In this document: piece by piece, positions 11,246 through 23,600 of the stretch
How positions within the stretch are numbered: position 1 is the stretch's first letter
How the letters are laid out: every line of letters starts with the position of its first letter
Source: Whalleya microplaca
Taxonomy: Eukaryota > Ascomycota > Sordariomycetes > Xylariales > Xylariaceae
DNA length: 64,000 bases
Direction: 5' to 3'
Assembly (NCBI GenBank): GCA_022497155.1
Contig: MU385711.1
Coordinates: 1,636,673-1,700,672 of the forward strand
Made by a program: the position numbers and the translations under genes
The notes under the pieces: model-generated
Seen by the model: the letters and a program-made list of their open reading frames with translations, nothing else
Told to the model about the DNA's origin: nothing
The model's database searches: none

Positions 11246-11961
11246 GATAATGGAGCATCTAATTCATCGATATATGAAACATGGTCTCCCTCTAAGCATT
11301 ATGGTAGGGCTTGAGGAGGACTAGTTGGAGAAGGAATAAGCCGCATGTGTATTGCGGGAAGTGCAGGAAGTGGTCGACGAGAGGGGACTTAGGTATGGAG
11401 TTGTATTGCTGTGCCGCTGAGGCTGTGTTCGTTATTATGTAATTGCCAGCGTTATCAGGAACATGATCTACGCGAGCTTGCCTTTTCAGGTTAACATACA
11501 GATGAATGCTATTATAAGAGTCAGTGTAGGTTCTGTGAGGTGTGAGTCGCTGTCAGTGTTGATGTGAAATCTTCCCAGAGATATGCTTTAGGTAGAGCTG
11601 GAATTTTACCCCTGTTTGTGCATTGTGCTGCTAACGGGGGCTTACTTTTCAGAAGTGCCTCTAAACGCTCTCCCAGAAGTAGTATAGTCAAGACCATTAA
11701 TACTAAATAAGAGTAGAATATCTTTACCTGGCATGCCTTATGCGTGCGATGCGCCGTACCTCAATTGCCTTGGCGGTATGTGATGTATCGTCAGCTAAAA
11801 ATAGCTTACGTTTCAGCCTAGATGTATAGTAAACTGTAGTATACGTAGGATCATGCTATTCTCACCACTTTATACGGTGCCTAGTCGTATTTTAAAAACG
11901 TCTCATGCTGTCACATTTTGTGTGCGCTGCGTCGTGAGTTACTTCAGATTGCAATCTTGCA
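11246..11961. promoter_or_regulatory. Divergent intergenic region between CD38-like gene and HET gene
   Basis: About 715 bases between two divergent start codons. It must carry the promoters of both genes. No coding region is supported and no specific element is recognised. Confidence 0.4.
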
Positions 11962-13890
11962 ATGCGTTTCTTCAACCATCGCCGAGGTTCATCAACACCC
12001 CGGAGTGAAGCTCCAGCGAAACCGAGAGTACCATCTTACGTAGGTCTTAGGGACGACCAAATACGCCTTCTTGAGCTACTCCCCGGAACTCTCGATCATG
12101 AACTCGAGTGTCACCTGAAGCCAGTTTCATGGACAGACTTACCCTCATATGAAGCTCTATCTTATGTTTGGGGCGTTCCAATATTCAACAATCCAATCAC
12201 TTGCGATGGCGTCGTAGTCGACATCACCAAGAGCCTCTTCACAGCACTTCGGCAACTGAGGAATGAGCACAGCACAAGGCTCCTCTGGGTCGACGCACTG
12301 TGCATCAACCAACAAGATGTGCAGGAGAAAAGTGTCCAAATCCAGCGCATGCGGGATATCTACGCCAGATCTAGCGGCGTAGCAGTCTGGCTTGGCGAGG
12401 AAAGCGAGGACAGCGACTCCGCCATCGCGTTCGTAAATGAATGTGCGACGAAGTGGGCAAAAGAAGGAAAGTCGCATGGTGTAACGAACGAAGACGGGAA
12501 GGCAAACCCTTTTCAGCATATACAGACATTTCGCAACGGGCCGCTACGCTCGCTGCTTCGGGTCGTTCAGCGACCGTGGTTCTCTCGCGTCTGGGTCATC
12601 CAGGAGGTCGCACTGGCCGCGCATCGCGCCACCGTGTACGTCGGCCCTAGTAGCGCCTCCTGGTCGGACTTCGCAGACGTATGCGACTGGGCGGTGGAGT
12701 CCGGGCTAGCCATGTTTGCGCCGAGTAGGTTCGGAAAGCCGCTCATGCTACGTACAACGGGGGAGCATACGATAGAAATGAGAGCCGAAGGCCTAAACCC
12801 AGATCCGAAAACTGATCTTCTGCCGCTTCTCCTGAGATTCAGGGAGTTCAGTGCCACAGACGCGAGGGACAAGGTCTACGGGCTCTGTGGACTTGCTGAT
12901 GCGTCGAAGAGAGAAGATCCGTTCCTCAATATAAATTATGAGAAGGATAAGGAGGAAGTGTACAGAGAGGTAGCAATTACGATATTGCGGAAGAGTGGGA
13001 ATCTGGATATTCTTAGTGTGCCGAGGCTCTTGGAACCGACAGCTATGCCGTCTTGGGTGCCACAATGGGACGTGTCCGACCAACAAAGTTCAATATTGAT
13101 TAGCGACCCCGAAAAAAGACAAAGCTGGAGGGCTTCCGGAGAGAGTGAGCCTTATGTCGACTGGTCCAGGTTGCCAGATCAGTTGGGCTTATCCGCATTA
13201 ACGCTTGATATAGTTGAAGAGGTGGGCGATGCCTGGGAAAGGCAGGACATTACAGAAGTCGACAATATGACAAAGGGAGCGTTGCAAGCATACGATGCCG
13301 TTCGTTACCAAATTAAGACAGGGTCTGAATGGGAGTCGATCGCCAACGTGGAATGCCCCGATCCTTATCCTTCAACCGGCGAATCCTGGAGTGATGTATT
13401 CTTCCAGACTTCCATTGGCGGTTGCAGCTCCGTTGAGGAATATAAGGAGATGAAAACGAAGTTCGCGTCTGCTAACGATATATACCGTCGGCACCGCCTA
13501 TTACACGACCTCAAGCTAGATAGAAACCTATCAACCTTCTTGGTGGGAGGTATGGGAATGGCGATAGCTTATAACACCGCCGTTGCACTCAAGTTGAAAA
13601 GTGCGCACACCCTGACACCGGAAGACTTCGATTTTCAAAATGCGGTGAATGAGGTGGCAACGCATAAGAAAATGTTTCGAACTAGGGATGGGTACCTAGG
13701 CTTAGGGCCTCGACGGATAGAGAAGGGGGACTTGGCCGTACTTGTGAAGGGAGGTAGGGCACCTTTGGTTTTGAGGAAGAAGACTGAAGATGAAGGATTG
13801 TATGAGTTGGTTGGAGACGCGTATATCCATGGCGCTATGAGTGGGAAGCAGTTTGACGAGAGTCAATGTAGGAATATCTGGCTAGTGTGA
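11962..13890 (+). CDS. HET-domain (heterokaryon incompatibility) protein, intact
   Basis: Single exon, 642 residues. The HET domain spans about residues 60-225: YEALSYVWG (63-71), LLWVDALCINQQDVQEKSVQ, RMRDIYARSSGVAVWLGEE, then WFSRVWVIQEVALA. Downstream are the usual landmarks FSATDARDKVYGLCGLA, MPSWVPQWDVSD and a C-terminal module (FRTRDGYLGLGPRRIEKGDL, then YELVGDAYIHGAMSG). No ankyrin, NACHT or WD repeats follow, so it is a stand-alone HET protein. HET domains trigger incompatibility cell death and have a TIR-like fold. It lies about 4 kb from a decayed relative and divergent from the CD38-like gene. It cannot be assigned to a known het locus. Confidence 0.93.
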   Translation: MRFFNHRRGSSTPRSEAPAKPRVPSYVGLRDDQIRLLELLPGTLDHELECHLKPVSWTDLPSYEALSYVWGVPIFNNPITCDGVVVDITKSLFTALRQLRNEHSTRLLWVDALCINQQDVQEKSVQIQRMRDIYARSSGVAVWLGEESEDSDSAIAFVNECATKWAKEGKSHGVTNEDGKANPFQHIQTFRNGPLRSLLRVVQRPWFSRVWVIQEVALAAHRATVYVGPSSASWSDFADVCDWAVESGLAMFAPSRFGKPLMLRTTGEHTIEMRAEGLNPDPKTDLLPLLLRFREFSATDARDKVYGLCGLADASKREDPFLNINYEKDKEEVYREVAITILRKSGNLDILSVPRLLEPTAMPSWVPQWDVSDQQSSILISDPEKRQSWRASGESEPYVDWSRLPDQLGLSALTLDIVEEVGDAWERQDITEVDNMTKGALQAYDAVRYQIKTGSEWESIANVECPDPYPSTGESWSDVFFQTSIGGCSSVEEYKEMKTKFASANDIYRRHRLLHDLKLDRNLSTFLVGGMGMAIAYNTAVALKLKSAHTLTPEDFDFQNAVNEVATHKKMFRTRDGYLGLGPRRIEKGDLAVLVKGGRAPLVLRKKTEDEGLYELVGDAYIHGAMSGKQFDESQCRNIWLV

Positions 13891-15190
13891 AGTAAATGGC
13901 GGTATTATTGTATATCTTTGAATTCTTCTAAATGAAAGAAAGAGAAGAGCAAAATTCTCTACTTCTTGTGCCGCGTCAGAGATGGCTAGTAGGTACCATA
14001 CTGTGAGCCTTGTATGCCAGCTCAGATCTATACGATAGGTATATGGCGTACATATAAATAAGGTTTGACTACTTAGTAGTTAAGGGGGGTTTAATTGAAA
14101 GTTCAAAGGTTAGTTTACGAGGATATCATGCATGTTGAAACAAACAGCCTGAGCTTTCGAATACAAAACAATATCAAGCTCAACTCAAACAAGCTAAGAC
14201 AAAGAAGTTTTATTGTATACAGACAATTATGCCTACAAACCTTGCTGTTCTAGGGGATGATATAAACATGTAGGCGCTTTTTGATCAGGAGTGAGCCCTA
14301 CATGGAAGTCATCTTCAAAAGGGCTCATAACATACTTATTACATGTATTCAAACATCTGCTTATACATCATTATCCATCCCTGATGTATTGAAGACAAAA
14401 GATAGCAGGGATGAAGTATCACCAACTACTCACAACATCGACTAGATTTATTGGGGGTTATTAACACAATCGTCGGAATAAGGCTGTGTTTGCGACTACG
14501 GATAGCCCGGCCATAATGACCAGGCATGTATACATACTAGATTAAATCGACAGTCAGCTTTGACAGAAGTAGAAAATACAGTCTAGCAACAGCACTGGAG
14601 CCCAAGTTCGAACACATCGTGCTTAGAAGGTAGAACATATATATAATTCTATATCAGGCCGCATATTTTCATTGGCCTTCGTCTCCGCATACATAATTAC
14701 GCGGCTTGACAGGCAGCGCGTGTTGTCGTATCCGTGAAACCCGTGTAAAGGCGGTGATCTCGTTGAGAATTCAAATATACTGACCTTCGCAAGCACCAGT
14801 ACACCCAAAATCCAGAGTGGCGTGTAGCCACTAACGAACCTAAAAGAGTCCATGTCGCCGCGGCCGTAGAGCTTCCAGAGCTGCCCTTTTCCTCCGATAT
14901 GATATCCTGGTTACTCCGTATATGATATAGAACTGTTTCCCTCTCATATCTTGCACTGATGTCCGGCGGTCTTCTCTATCCTCTCTCCAAAAATCAAAAG
15001 TAAAAGCACAAGCCAAGCAATCGCTGGAATCAAAATCCTCTAGTCTCGCCGATGAGAGAAGAACACCGGCCCCAGATTGTAGATGGAACGCCAATGTGTT
15101 CTAGAGGAAGCAATGATATGAGACCAGCGACCAAGATGCGAATATTGACATATTTATACATGGCAACAGCAGCAGCGACAACATTGGGTA
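13891..15190. other. Intergenic, no supported gene
   Basis: AT-rich, 1.3 kb. Two minus-strand frames (14623-14853, with one hydrophobic segment, and 14840-15094) overlap each other and show no known domain. Confidence 0.4.
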
Positions 15191-15325
15191 TCATAAAGTT
15201 GATTTAGAACGACGTGAAAGGGAAGTTTTGATGCATGTAACATGCACTCCGAGCTCCCGTGGAGTCTTGAGGTTGCTCAATTCCCGAGCAGGAGTGATGG
15301 TGACGGTACAGTATGAAGTGACATC
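15191..15325 (-). other. Diverged second copy of the last exon of the Zn2Cys6-acetyltransferase gene
   Basis: Preceded by an acceptor-like CAG, this stretch starts GATGT and encodes DVTSYCTVTITPARELSNL, aligned with the main last exon DVPPYCIVTGNPARVKSG. The two DNA segments agree over about 50 bases. The copy lacks the CoA-contacting GNPAR (it reads ITPAR) and runs on to a stop at 15191. It could be an alternative last exon or a decaying duplicate. Confidence 0.6.
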
Positions 15326-15348
15326 CTGATCTCCCGTTAGCTGAGCTC

Positions 15349-17628
15349 TTATGCAGGCTGGACACCGCTCTTTACTCGAGCAGGATTGCCGGTGACGATA
15401 CAGTATGGTGGAACATCCTGGAGTCCTGTCAGCATTGGATTTGATTAAAGTGTCCGATGAGGACTCCCAGTAACTCACCTGCGTAACTACCGAGCCAGCG
15501 GCAACCGTGGCGCCCTTCCCAATCCTGTGGCCAGGAAGGATGGTGACGCCACCTCCAATCCATACATCGTCTTCGATGATGATCTTGCCGCCGAGCTGAG
15601 CGCTCTTACTACCCATGCGTTTCTTTGGGTCGGTCGACAGAGTGGCGCCGTACAGGCTCACATTTGGACCGATATAACAATTGTTGCCAATTAAGATCTC
15701 CATCGGGTCAATAATGGTACAATTTCTGCCAATGAAAACGTTGTTCCCAATGGTAATGTTGTAACCATAATCACATGTAAAGGGTGACTCAACAACCACT
15801 TCTTGCCCAACACGGCCGATGTTGGTTACAGGCGATATCGTTTGCGGCGACATATTGATCGGTTCCTTAGGATTGAGGATTTCCCGGAAAAGGCGCGAGC
15901 GCTCAGATGCCGATACCCCAATATTAGGATTCGTAGAGTTGTTGAATCTCCAGCACGCAGCACTACATCTCTGTCTCTCTAACATCAATTCTTGGTCGAA
16001 CGGGTAGTACTGTCGTCCTTGCAGCATCTCCTCCTTTTGAGTTCTTTGCCTGGTGGAAGGAAACTGAGAATGCGATAAGGCTAATTGTGCCGCCACCTGA
16101 GGGTTGGTAGTTGATGGAGCTTGAATTGCTGGGCTGCTGGTTGGTGGTAGAATTTGGGCTGACGGGCTGCTGGTTCGAGTTGGGTGAAGAATGTTGATCT
16201 GCGGCAGTGAGTCAGGATGTGCAGATTCGGGTTCAGTCCGCGTGATATCATGTAACGGCGGTACTCTCTGTGACATAGTAGTATGGCTCACGGCGCTTAT
16301 TGGGGTTGGAAACGCGTTTGCTGCGTTGGAAAATGCCGAAAGTGATGATAGCTTGTTGTCGGGACTCCCAACAGATGCTGTTGGGATCGTTGAAGCCGTT
16401 GGCCGGTCATCGTCCGTCAGAACGGGTCGACCTTGGGGAGGCTCTATCCGGAGAGATTGGCCACGATAAGGAGGAGCTGTATCGCGCTTCTGGGCCGCCG
16501 GTGTAGGATTTGAGTAAGCGCTTTGCTGAGGCATCCCATAAGCACCCGGTGGAACGTAAGTAGGGTCCTTAGACTCCAGCGGAACAGCCGCGGGTTTGCT
16601 CTCCATTTTTTGGTAACCTCGCTGGTTGGGATATCCTTGACACACAAATCCACCACGGACACAATTCGAACCTGGGCCATAGTGAGTATATTTACATTCG
16701 ACTACCAGGTTTAAGGGGTTCTCACATTGAGGTTTTGATTCGTCACACTTCTTTTTCCTTTTACGACATGTTAAGCAGCTAAATCGATGTATGGAGAGTT
16801 GGTTCCCCCGTCCCTAGACCCACGGCATCAACACGCCTGTGATACCTAGGGACAAGGCACCAACCACGCCATACGCAGAAGTCAGCAACGAGCTCATAAA
16901 ACTTAGGCCATAGCTGACAAAGGGTGAGATTATACTTACCCAGTTTTTGTTCTGTTACTGAAATTACGCTTCCGCTTCTTGGGATCTGACTGGATTATAG
17001 CATCTCCTCTCCTCTGCTCAGGAGTATACGAGGTACCGTAGATTACTGAACCATCGTCGCCATCAGGACTCGTTGCATAACCTTGCTGGGATTCCATATG
17101 GCCCGTAGTAGCCCTTCGAAGCTCATCCCCGATCTGCTCTTCAGTCTGCGATGGTACTGACCCCGCGGAATGTTGCTGATCGTACGTGTTCCGCTCATCT
17201 CGATGCGATTGCTGCGAATACCAAGATTCGCGAGGTTCCCGATTATCCTCGCTATACGGTCTATAGTCTCGCTCTCGTTGCGGAGTGACATATGCGTCAC
17301 GTGATTCTGTTTGAGAATGTTGCTCTCGATCTCGATTGCCCTTCGCCTCTTTGTGAAGGTCGTTTGAGCCCGACCGTTTGCGCTTGTGAGTCCCTTCAAT
17401 TTCGGCATAGTCGGTGGGTTGGAAAGTGGATTGGAAAGAAGGCCGATCAGCACTAGGACCTGACCAGTGTTCTCTTTGACTAGAGGCTGCTTCCCCAACC
17501 GTAGACTCCTGGTTAGGTATTTGACTATTAGCCCGTTCCTCCGAAGCTCCGCGTCTCGTGATCGGGCTACCACTGGGTATCTCCGGGGCCTTTGGGTCAC
17601 TTCCATTCAAGGCCGTGAAGGTTGCCAT
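15349..17628 (-). CDS. Zn2Cys6 finger fused to hexapeptide acetyltransferase-like domain
   Basis: Four exons: 17628-16940, 16778-16726, 16671-15479 and 15417-15349; 667 residues. The N-terminal 230 residues are charged and disordered. The zinc cluster at about 231-258 is C-x2-C-x6-C-x6-C-x2-C-x6-C, completed only after removing a 54-bp intron (16672-16725). A Pro/Ser-rich linker leads to a maltose-acetyltransferase (Mac) region at about 460-515 (RQYYPFDQELMLERQR) and a left-handed beta-helix at about 535-645 (ITIGNNVFIGRNCTI, IIIEDDVWIGGGVTILPG, GSVVTQ), ending DVPPYCIVTGNPAR. The usual TATHP catalytic His is absent: the site reads YGATLSTDP. So it is probably a DNA-binding regulator with a sensor or degenerate enzyme domain. 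An ATG at 17676 is an alternative start. Confidence 0.85.
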
Positions 17629-20600
17629 ATTTCTTCCAACGATATCTTCAGCCCAGCAACCTTGCGTGAGGAGCATAGAAACTCGATTGTCGCCGTTTCT
17701 TCTGAATAAATCCAATAGTAACCAGCTGTAGAACGAAACTCTCGTGCTAGCCTGATATTAACATTCAAGGTTCAATACAACAGTCGAGTGGGCGCTGTCT
17801 GCGTGACTTAGAAACCGGCGCTTTCTTGCATAAATCAGCTGTCGCTACGCTGTAACCCTGGCTGGTGTCCGAATTCCTTCAACGCCCACAAAACAAAAAG
17901 GCAAGGCTGGCAGGAAGACTTGTCGCAACCTGTCAGGGGGGTGATTCGCACAGCGGCCGCCGCACGTAATTGCAGTATTGATGAAAAATTACCAGAAACC
18001 CAGCGCACTGAGGTGAGAGCATGTAGGCGTCCTCGGAAGGCGAATTTGCCGTAGCGCGAGTTTTGCTTGACCACGAACAAGCTGTGAAGGCGTTTGCATG
18101 AGATGATAATTGGATCAAGTGGGAGTGAACAAGCTAGTTTTTTGAAATCTGGCTGCGTAATACAACTGGGAAGCTGACTGGAGGAGCTTTGCGCAAGCGC
18201 TGAATAGGGCACGTTATGTTGCGGTGTAAGCAAAAACCGTGAGCTGTAAGGTGCAAGCGTGTGGGCTACCACACCCAACTTTTGTGCTTCGTTTGCCTTG
18301 CTAGCAGTCCAGTCGTTATCCAGGAGTGAGTACTGAAATTTGTCAGTGGCACCTTTATGTCGTGCGTGAGAACTCTAGATTGGTGGTCGTGTGGTCCGGC
18401 CCACGACACAGATCCTCCTCCAAACTAAAAAGATAAAGATCTCGTCAGATGCTCCTTCCTCTCCCTCCACTCGTCCGTCGTGTTGGGATGCCCGACTCTT
18501 ACTACCGCGTAAGCCAATCAAAGGCGGACGCGCGCTTGGAGAATCACCGTGCGATCAGTTTCCTGTCTATCCGTCTGTGCCTGCCGGAATAAACGACTTC
18601 GATGCCACTGATGAGGAGGCAGGCCCTGGAATTAAAATGCTGACGTCGGCTGACTCTTTTCTTTTCACTTCCAGTATCATACTAGTACAGGAACATGCAC
18701 GAAATGGGCGAAGTGAGGGAGCGAGTGAAGAAATACGATAGATGGTTTGCGATAGGGTAATTGAGTAGTAGTAATCAGGGCAGACGAAAAAATAATAAAA
18801 GTAAAAATATTATGTGGCTAGCCAGCCCAGGCAGGGCAGAAGTGGTGTAAGGGTATATAGATAGGGTATGTAGGATCAGATAGGTAGAGCATCCAGCAGG
18901 CCAGATGCAAAGCCAGCAATCAAGCAAGCAAGCAATCAATCAGTCAATCAATCACTCTCAAGAAGACTAGACCCAAGCGTCCCAAAAAGACGAGAAAGTG
19001 TTCCGCGGCGGGTGCCCCATTACTTTTGTACCGGATGAGATCGTGAAATCCTTGTAGATGCCCCGATATTGGGCGCATGGCGCTTGGGAGTGGGCAGAGT
19101 ACAAATGAACAAAGTACCCGCCAGGATGTGCAACAATGAGAGAACCTGGAAGCGAGTCGAGTAACTCGGGTCCAGACAGGGGTTTCCGCACCTACCACTC
19201 ACATGCGCTTGCGCTACTGCGCTCTGCGGGTGGGTAGAGTCTTGGATATATACTTCACCATCTGCTCCGCGGCGGGTCCGTATTCATACACACCACAACC
19301 TAGGGCCATTTCCAGATACGTCTCCAGAGGCACACAATGTAGTAATGGGTTAGTCCAGGTACGTAGCCGGTCCCAGGCCGCGCGATGCACTGCGCATAAG
19401 CTTAAGTCGTGTCTCGTCAGATGTGACGATGAGATCGTAGGATAAGGTATGTAGGTATGTATGTAGCTTAGCTCTGGTTCTCTTTTCCCAGAGGCAGCCG
19501 AAGTGGACTGTGCTGTTCATGTATTCACCTCGCTCTTCTTAATAAGCAGCCAATGCGATCATCCGTTGACTCTCGCTTGATGTTCAGCATCCAAGACAGC
19601 CAGCCGTTAAGGGACGTTGATCTAATCCAATGTTACCAGGCAGCCCCAGCCCCCTCCAATGTTGCACCGGGATTTCACCATTGCGCTGTCCGATTCGCTG
19701 TCTCTTACCACGTTTCCAACGTAGACTATGATAGGCGCAGCACTTTCGGCCCGTGTAAAGTCTGTTGAGGGTTCATCTTGGGATGCTATAGACACCACCA
19801 CGAAACGTAGCGCGACGAGGACGCATTGATAAGTCAACAAAGGGCCGCAGAGAGTGGCCGCGGTTCACGGAATCAATTATACCCATCGCCAGAAGATCAA
19901 AATAGCATATAGGTTGGTGCACATTGGGCCATGATACAGGGGATGTACGATTGGAGGGATCTCTTGAAGCGGCTTGAAGGGTTCCTCGATCTTGTAGAGA
20001 CAGCCGAGCGGCACAGCAACTTGCGACCGCCAATTTCCCCTTGGGCGTGAATTGCTGCCAATGCTCCTCGCCAAGTCTTGCAGCATCTCCCTCCAACCAG
20101 AAAGGCCAGCCTCATTGCCGGCCTAGGGAGTTTTTGAGTCTGGCTGTACTTCGCTCATAGCCAATGGGGAGCTAGAAACAGGGGTTCAGCCATCATGCAA
20201 TTTGACGCGGGCGTGTGATGTCGAAAACTGTCCAGGGCGGCAGGGCTTATTACGTGTTAGGACGTACCAAGTACCCGCGTCTACAGGCGACAAAAGAGCC
20301 GTCGTCTTGCAGCTAGCGCATCTAATCGCCCCATTGTCACAAATGTCTCGTATTATCGCATGAGTGCATTGATATTTTATACCCCGAGACGTAAATCAAG
20401 GCACGGAGAGGGCTGCTGATAGGCCCCAGCAGCTGTTCTGAAGCTGGTTCTTGACAGTGATGAGCCGAACGCGGCAGTGCAAGGTGTAACACGAAAGGCT
20501 GCTGACGTAGATAGGCCATCATCTCGGGTTCTTGCTCGGTCAAGAAACTATGACCACAAGAAGCAAACATCTTTGAAAATGTAAATAGGATCAATGTTGC

Positions 20601-23600
20601 CTTTCTCCTCGGATCTTGCTGTGTTGTAGATAGATCCGGTTGCTATGAACCTTGGACATTTACCGGCCGAATACGATCTGGTCCGGCCTGTTTCTGACGT
20701 TATCAAGCCCACTACGGATTACTTGGAAGCCAGTCGCATAGACCATGCATATGAACGTCTTCACGATTATGGACGAACTATGAAATATAGGGAACCATTC
20801 CGCTTCGTGCTTTCGTCTAGAATCATGTATATGCTTTGTTAGATCCAGCATATTCGGGGTGAAGCAAACCTAGGATCAAGACATGGAGACACGCTCAATT
20901 AGCGCCGTTTCCTAAGATACCTTGAGACCTCTGTATGTACATACACATACAACTCGTCAAACAATGAAGTGTCTGGGCGCGCTGGACAAATTCATGACCT
21001 TGCCGTCCCAACTCTGCGGGTGTTTCTGAGGTACTTATTTGGAGCATATTTATGGGGCAAACGCAGAGCGCTTGTCGCAAATCGTTAAGTTCTTTGCTCG
21101 GATCTCTTTGCCGCCGTTCGGGGCAACGATCGCTCTTAAGCGGCTTACCGGTTCTCATTGGTCGGAAACCGCACTTAGCCAGCCTATGACAGGGGCAATG
21201 ACATCGGACGAGACACTAGATCAACGCGTCTAGGTGTGAAACCCATTCGCTGGCCGAGTTTCTTTTCTTAGAAACCGATGGGACATCGTGGATCAGCTGG
21301 TAGGGCACAAGAAGCTTATCAGATTCTCTTCGATATTGCGACAACGTGCATGAGCACAGATAATTGGCATGCGGCTACTGTACTTGAACGATGGCTACCT
21401 CGGTAGCCTGGTGTCCTTGCATCAGCAACCCCGATAAGGTTCGTTGCTACCCCTCATCACGCTAATAGTAGAAAGCGGAGGTAAGAAAATGGATGCAAAG
21501 AACGCTGCGTCAGGCTGACTGACGGCAGGCAGGCTGTCAGGAGGGTCGTAATGAAGCCGAAATCAACAAGATATGTCAGTTGCCGTCGAAGATCTGCATC
21601 CTCTTGCGCGGTCTGATCCCCTCATCCCTCTTGAATACCTGGGTCATACAGCTTGGTGACCAGGTAAGCAGCACTAGTTGCCCTGGTGCACCAAGTCGAG
21701 ACAGTGGCCAGACATTTGGGGGCTGTCCAGCCTCCAGAAGAAATGTAAAAAAGTTGATTGAGGCCAGAAATGCGATTCGTTGCTGCCCACGCAGCCACGT
21801 CTTAGATCGTTAAACTACAGCAATAGGGCATAGCAAACCTACTCGATGCCTTAACACCGACTTGGTATTTTCGGTCTGTGGTCCTCTGAGACTTGATAGT
21901 GCACATGACCTGCAACTCTGAGGCAAGTGCTGAGCGATATCACAATCATACCATGCCGCAATGAGGTAAAAAGTGACACAGCAAAAGCGGTAAAAGGGCC
22001 GTTGTTACCCTGCCGGGCTCTTAGCGCAAAGCTGCAGGCCACGACCAACCGCCGTCCGGGCTGCAAGCGCGAGGAACGCCCACTGAAGTGGGCGTGCTGA
22101 CAGAGACAACCTACAATGGGTAAACCGACAGGCAGGATAGATAGATCGCGAGTACCTAGATCAGTTTGGCCAGTGTCAAGCAAGGAGTGCAGAAGTCGAC
22201 TGTCAGCCTGTCTAACCTAAATCAACAAGTTTCGCGAATGAGACCCAACGGGATGGTTAGCATTAGATTGTTGGTGCAAGCGGTGCAAGGAGTTCGCGAA
22301 GGATTCGTCGGGTCGGGATCATCTACGCAGTATTGTGAGTTGAAGACCCGGGGGGAAGGATAACAAGCCCCTGGAGACAAGCTGTTGGTTATCAGTCATG
22401 TTCGATTCGACGAAACTCCCCGTCTCTGGTCAATAGCTTGTTCCAGACACCCCAGACAGCTGCCAGGCTTACGTTCCGGGTACACGAAGGAGCCACAAGC
22501 TAAAGCAGGTTGCCGGTGAGCAATACCTAGACAAGCGACGTAGGAATTATTGATTTTGCTACGTTGTATAATAAATGTGGGGGAGGATAGTGATGTTGGT
22601 GCGGAATCAGATGGGTGGTGAGCATGTTGGTTGATAGCGCAATGAGGTAGCCACCCAACCTTTTGGAACTTTAACCTAAGACTTTCACTTCTGCATAGTA
22701 CATAATAATGTATGTACATTCTGTGTATGTCATCATACCCTGGTGGCTCGTGTTGGCAGCGCTGTGTTGTACTTTTACGACGCACCCTGCCGACCTATCT
22801 TGGGTAGGTAAGGCAGGGACTTAGACTGGAAGTTCCTCCGATTGACAATGATACCTAGGCAGCTAGGTAGGTAACGTGAAGGTTGTGGACGGAAGAGCCC
22901 AGGTATGTCTAGACGAAGGAACTCATCCCTACAGGGAAATTTTGCTGTGTTATGCTCGTCATCTAGCACTTGATTGGAGGGAATTGCCAGAATTCTAATA
23001 CATGCTGTGAGTCTGAGTATACGTAAGTGCCCAAGTATATTTCTGAGTCACATGACCCGAGTATAGATCGGTATTCCCCTTTTGGGCCGAGCTGCGGCGT
23101 TAGTGCTAGTCTAGCGCCATTTGCACTCAGCCAGGAGGTCAGCGTCAGCTTGTTTGCTCACGGACCACGAGTTGCCTCAGTGACTTCACGTTGTTCTAGG
23201 TAGGTCACTTCAGCGGCCGGCCTAAACAAAACCCCTTGAGCCTCATCTCAATTTACACAACAACATCGCGAACTAGATTTCTGTTCAAATTCACTGGAAA
23301 TCTATGGAAGATATTCTTTGCATTGCCATTGAATGTGTTGTGCAGGTAAGAAGCTCTCAGAATACCTACCCCAGTTATGAGAAACCGCTCTAAGCCCGAG
23401 CCAGTTCACTTGGCTTCATCTGTCCAATGACAGGCCGCCATACACGAATAGCCGCCCGTCAATAAGAATTAAGCGCCCTGTCATCCAGCAATGTGGCACG
23501 CCACGACAGCGCTTGTGTTCTAGAAGATTTCCTAAACCACGCGCGTATTGAGAGCATCGCGACGTCAATTTGCCCACCGCAAACCTCAATCTGCAATCTC

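Noticed and set aside
14623..15094. Two overlapping minus-strand small frames, one with a hydrophobic segment
   Set aside because: They overlap in different frames, show no known domain, and lie in AT-rich intergenic DNA; no splice model joins them.
16672..16725. Read-through of intron 2 in the Zn2Cys6-acetyltransferase gene
   Set aside because: It stays open but inserts 18 residues between paired cysteines and breaks the zinc cluster; GTGAGA donor, CTCAC branch and CAG acceptor favour splicing.
17835..18278. 147-codon minus-strand frame upstream of the Zn2Cys6-acetyltransferase gene
   Set aside because: It begins at a non-ATG codon and has no domain or signal; more likely promoter or leader DNA.
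18391..18741. 116-codon plus-strand frame
   Set aside because: Composition and lack of any motif fit chance; no promoter or splice support.
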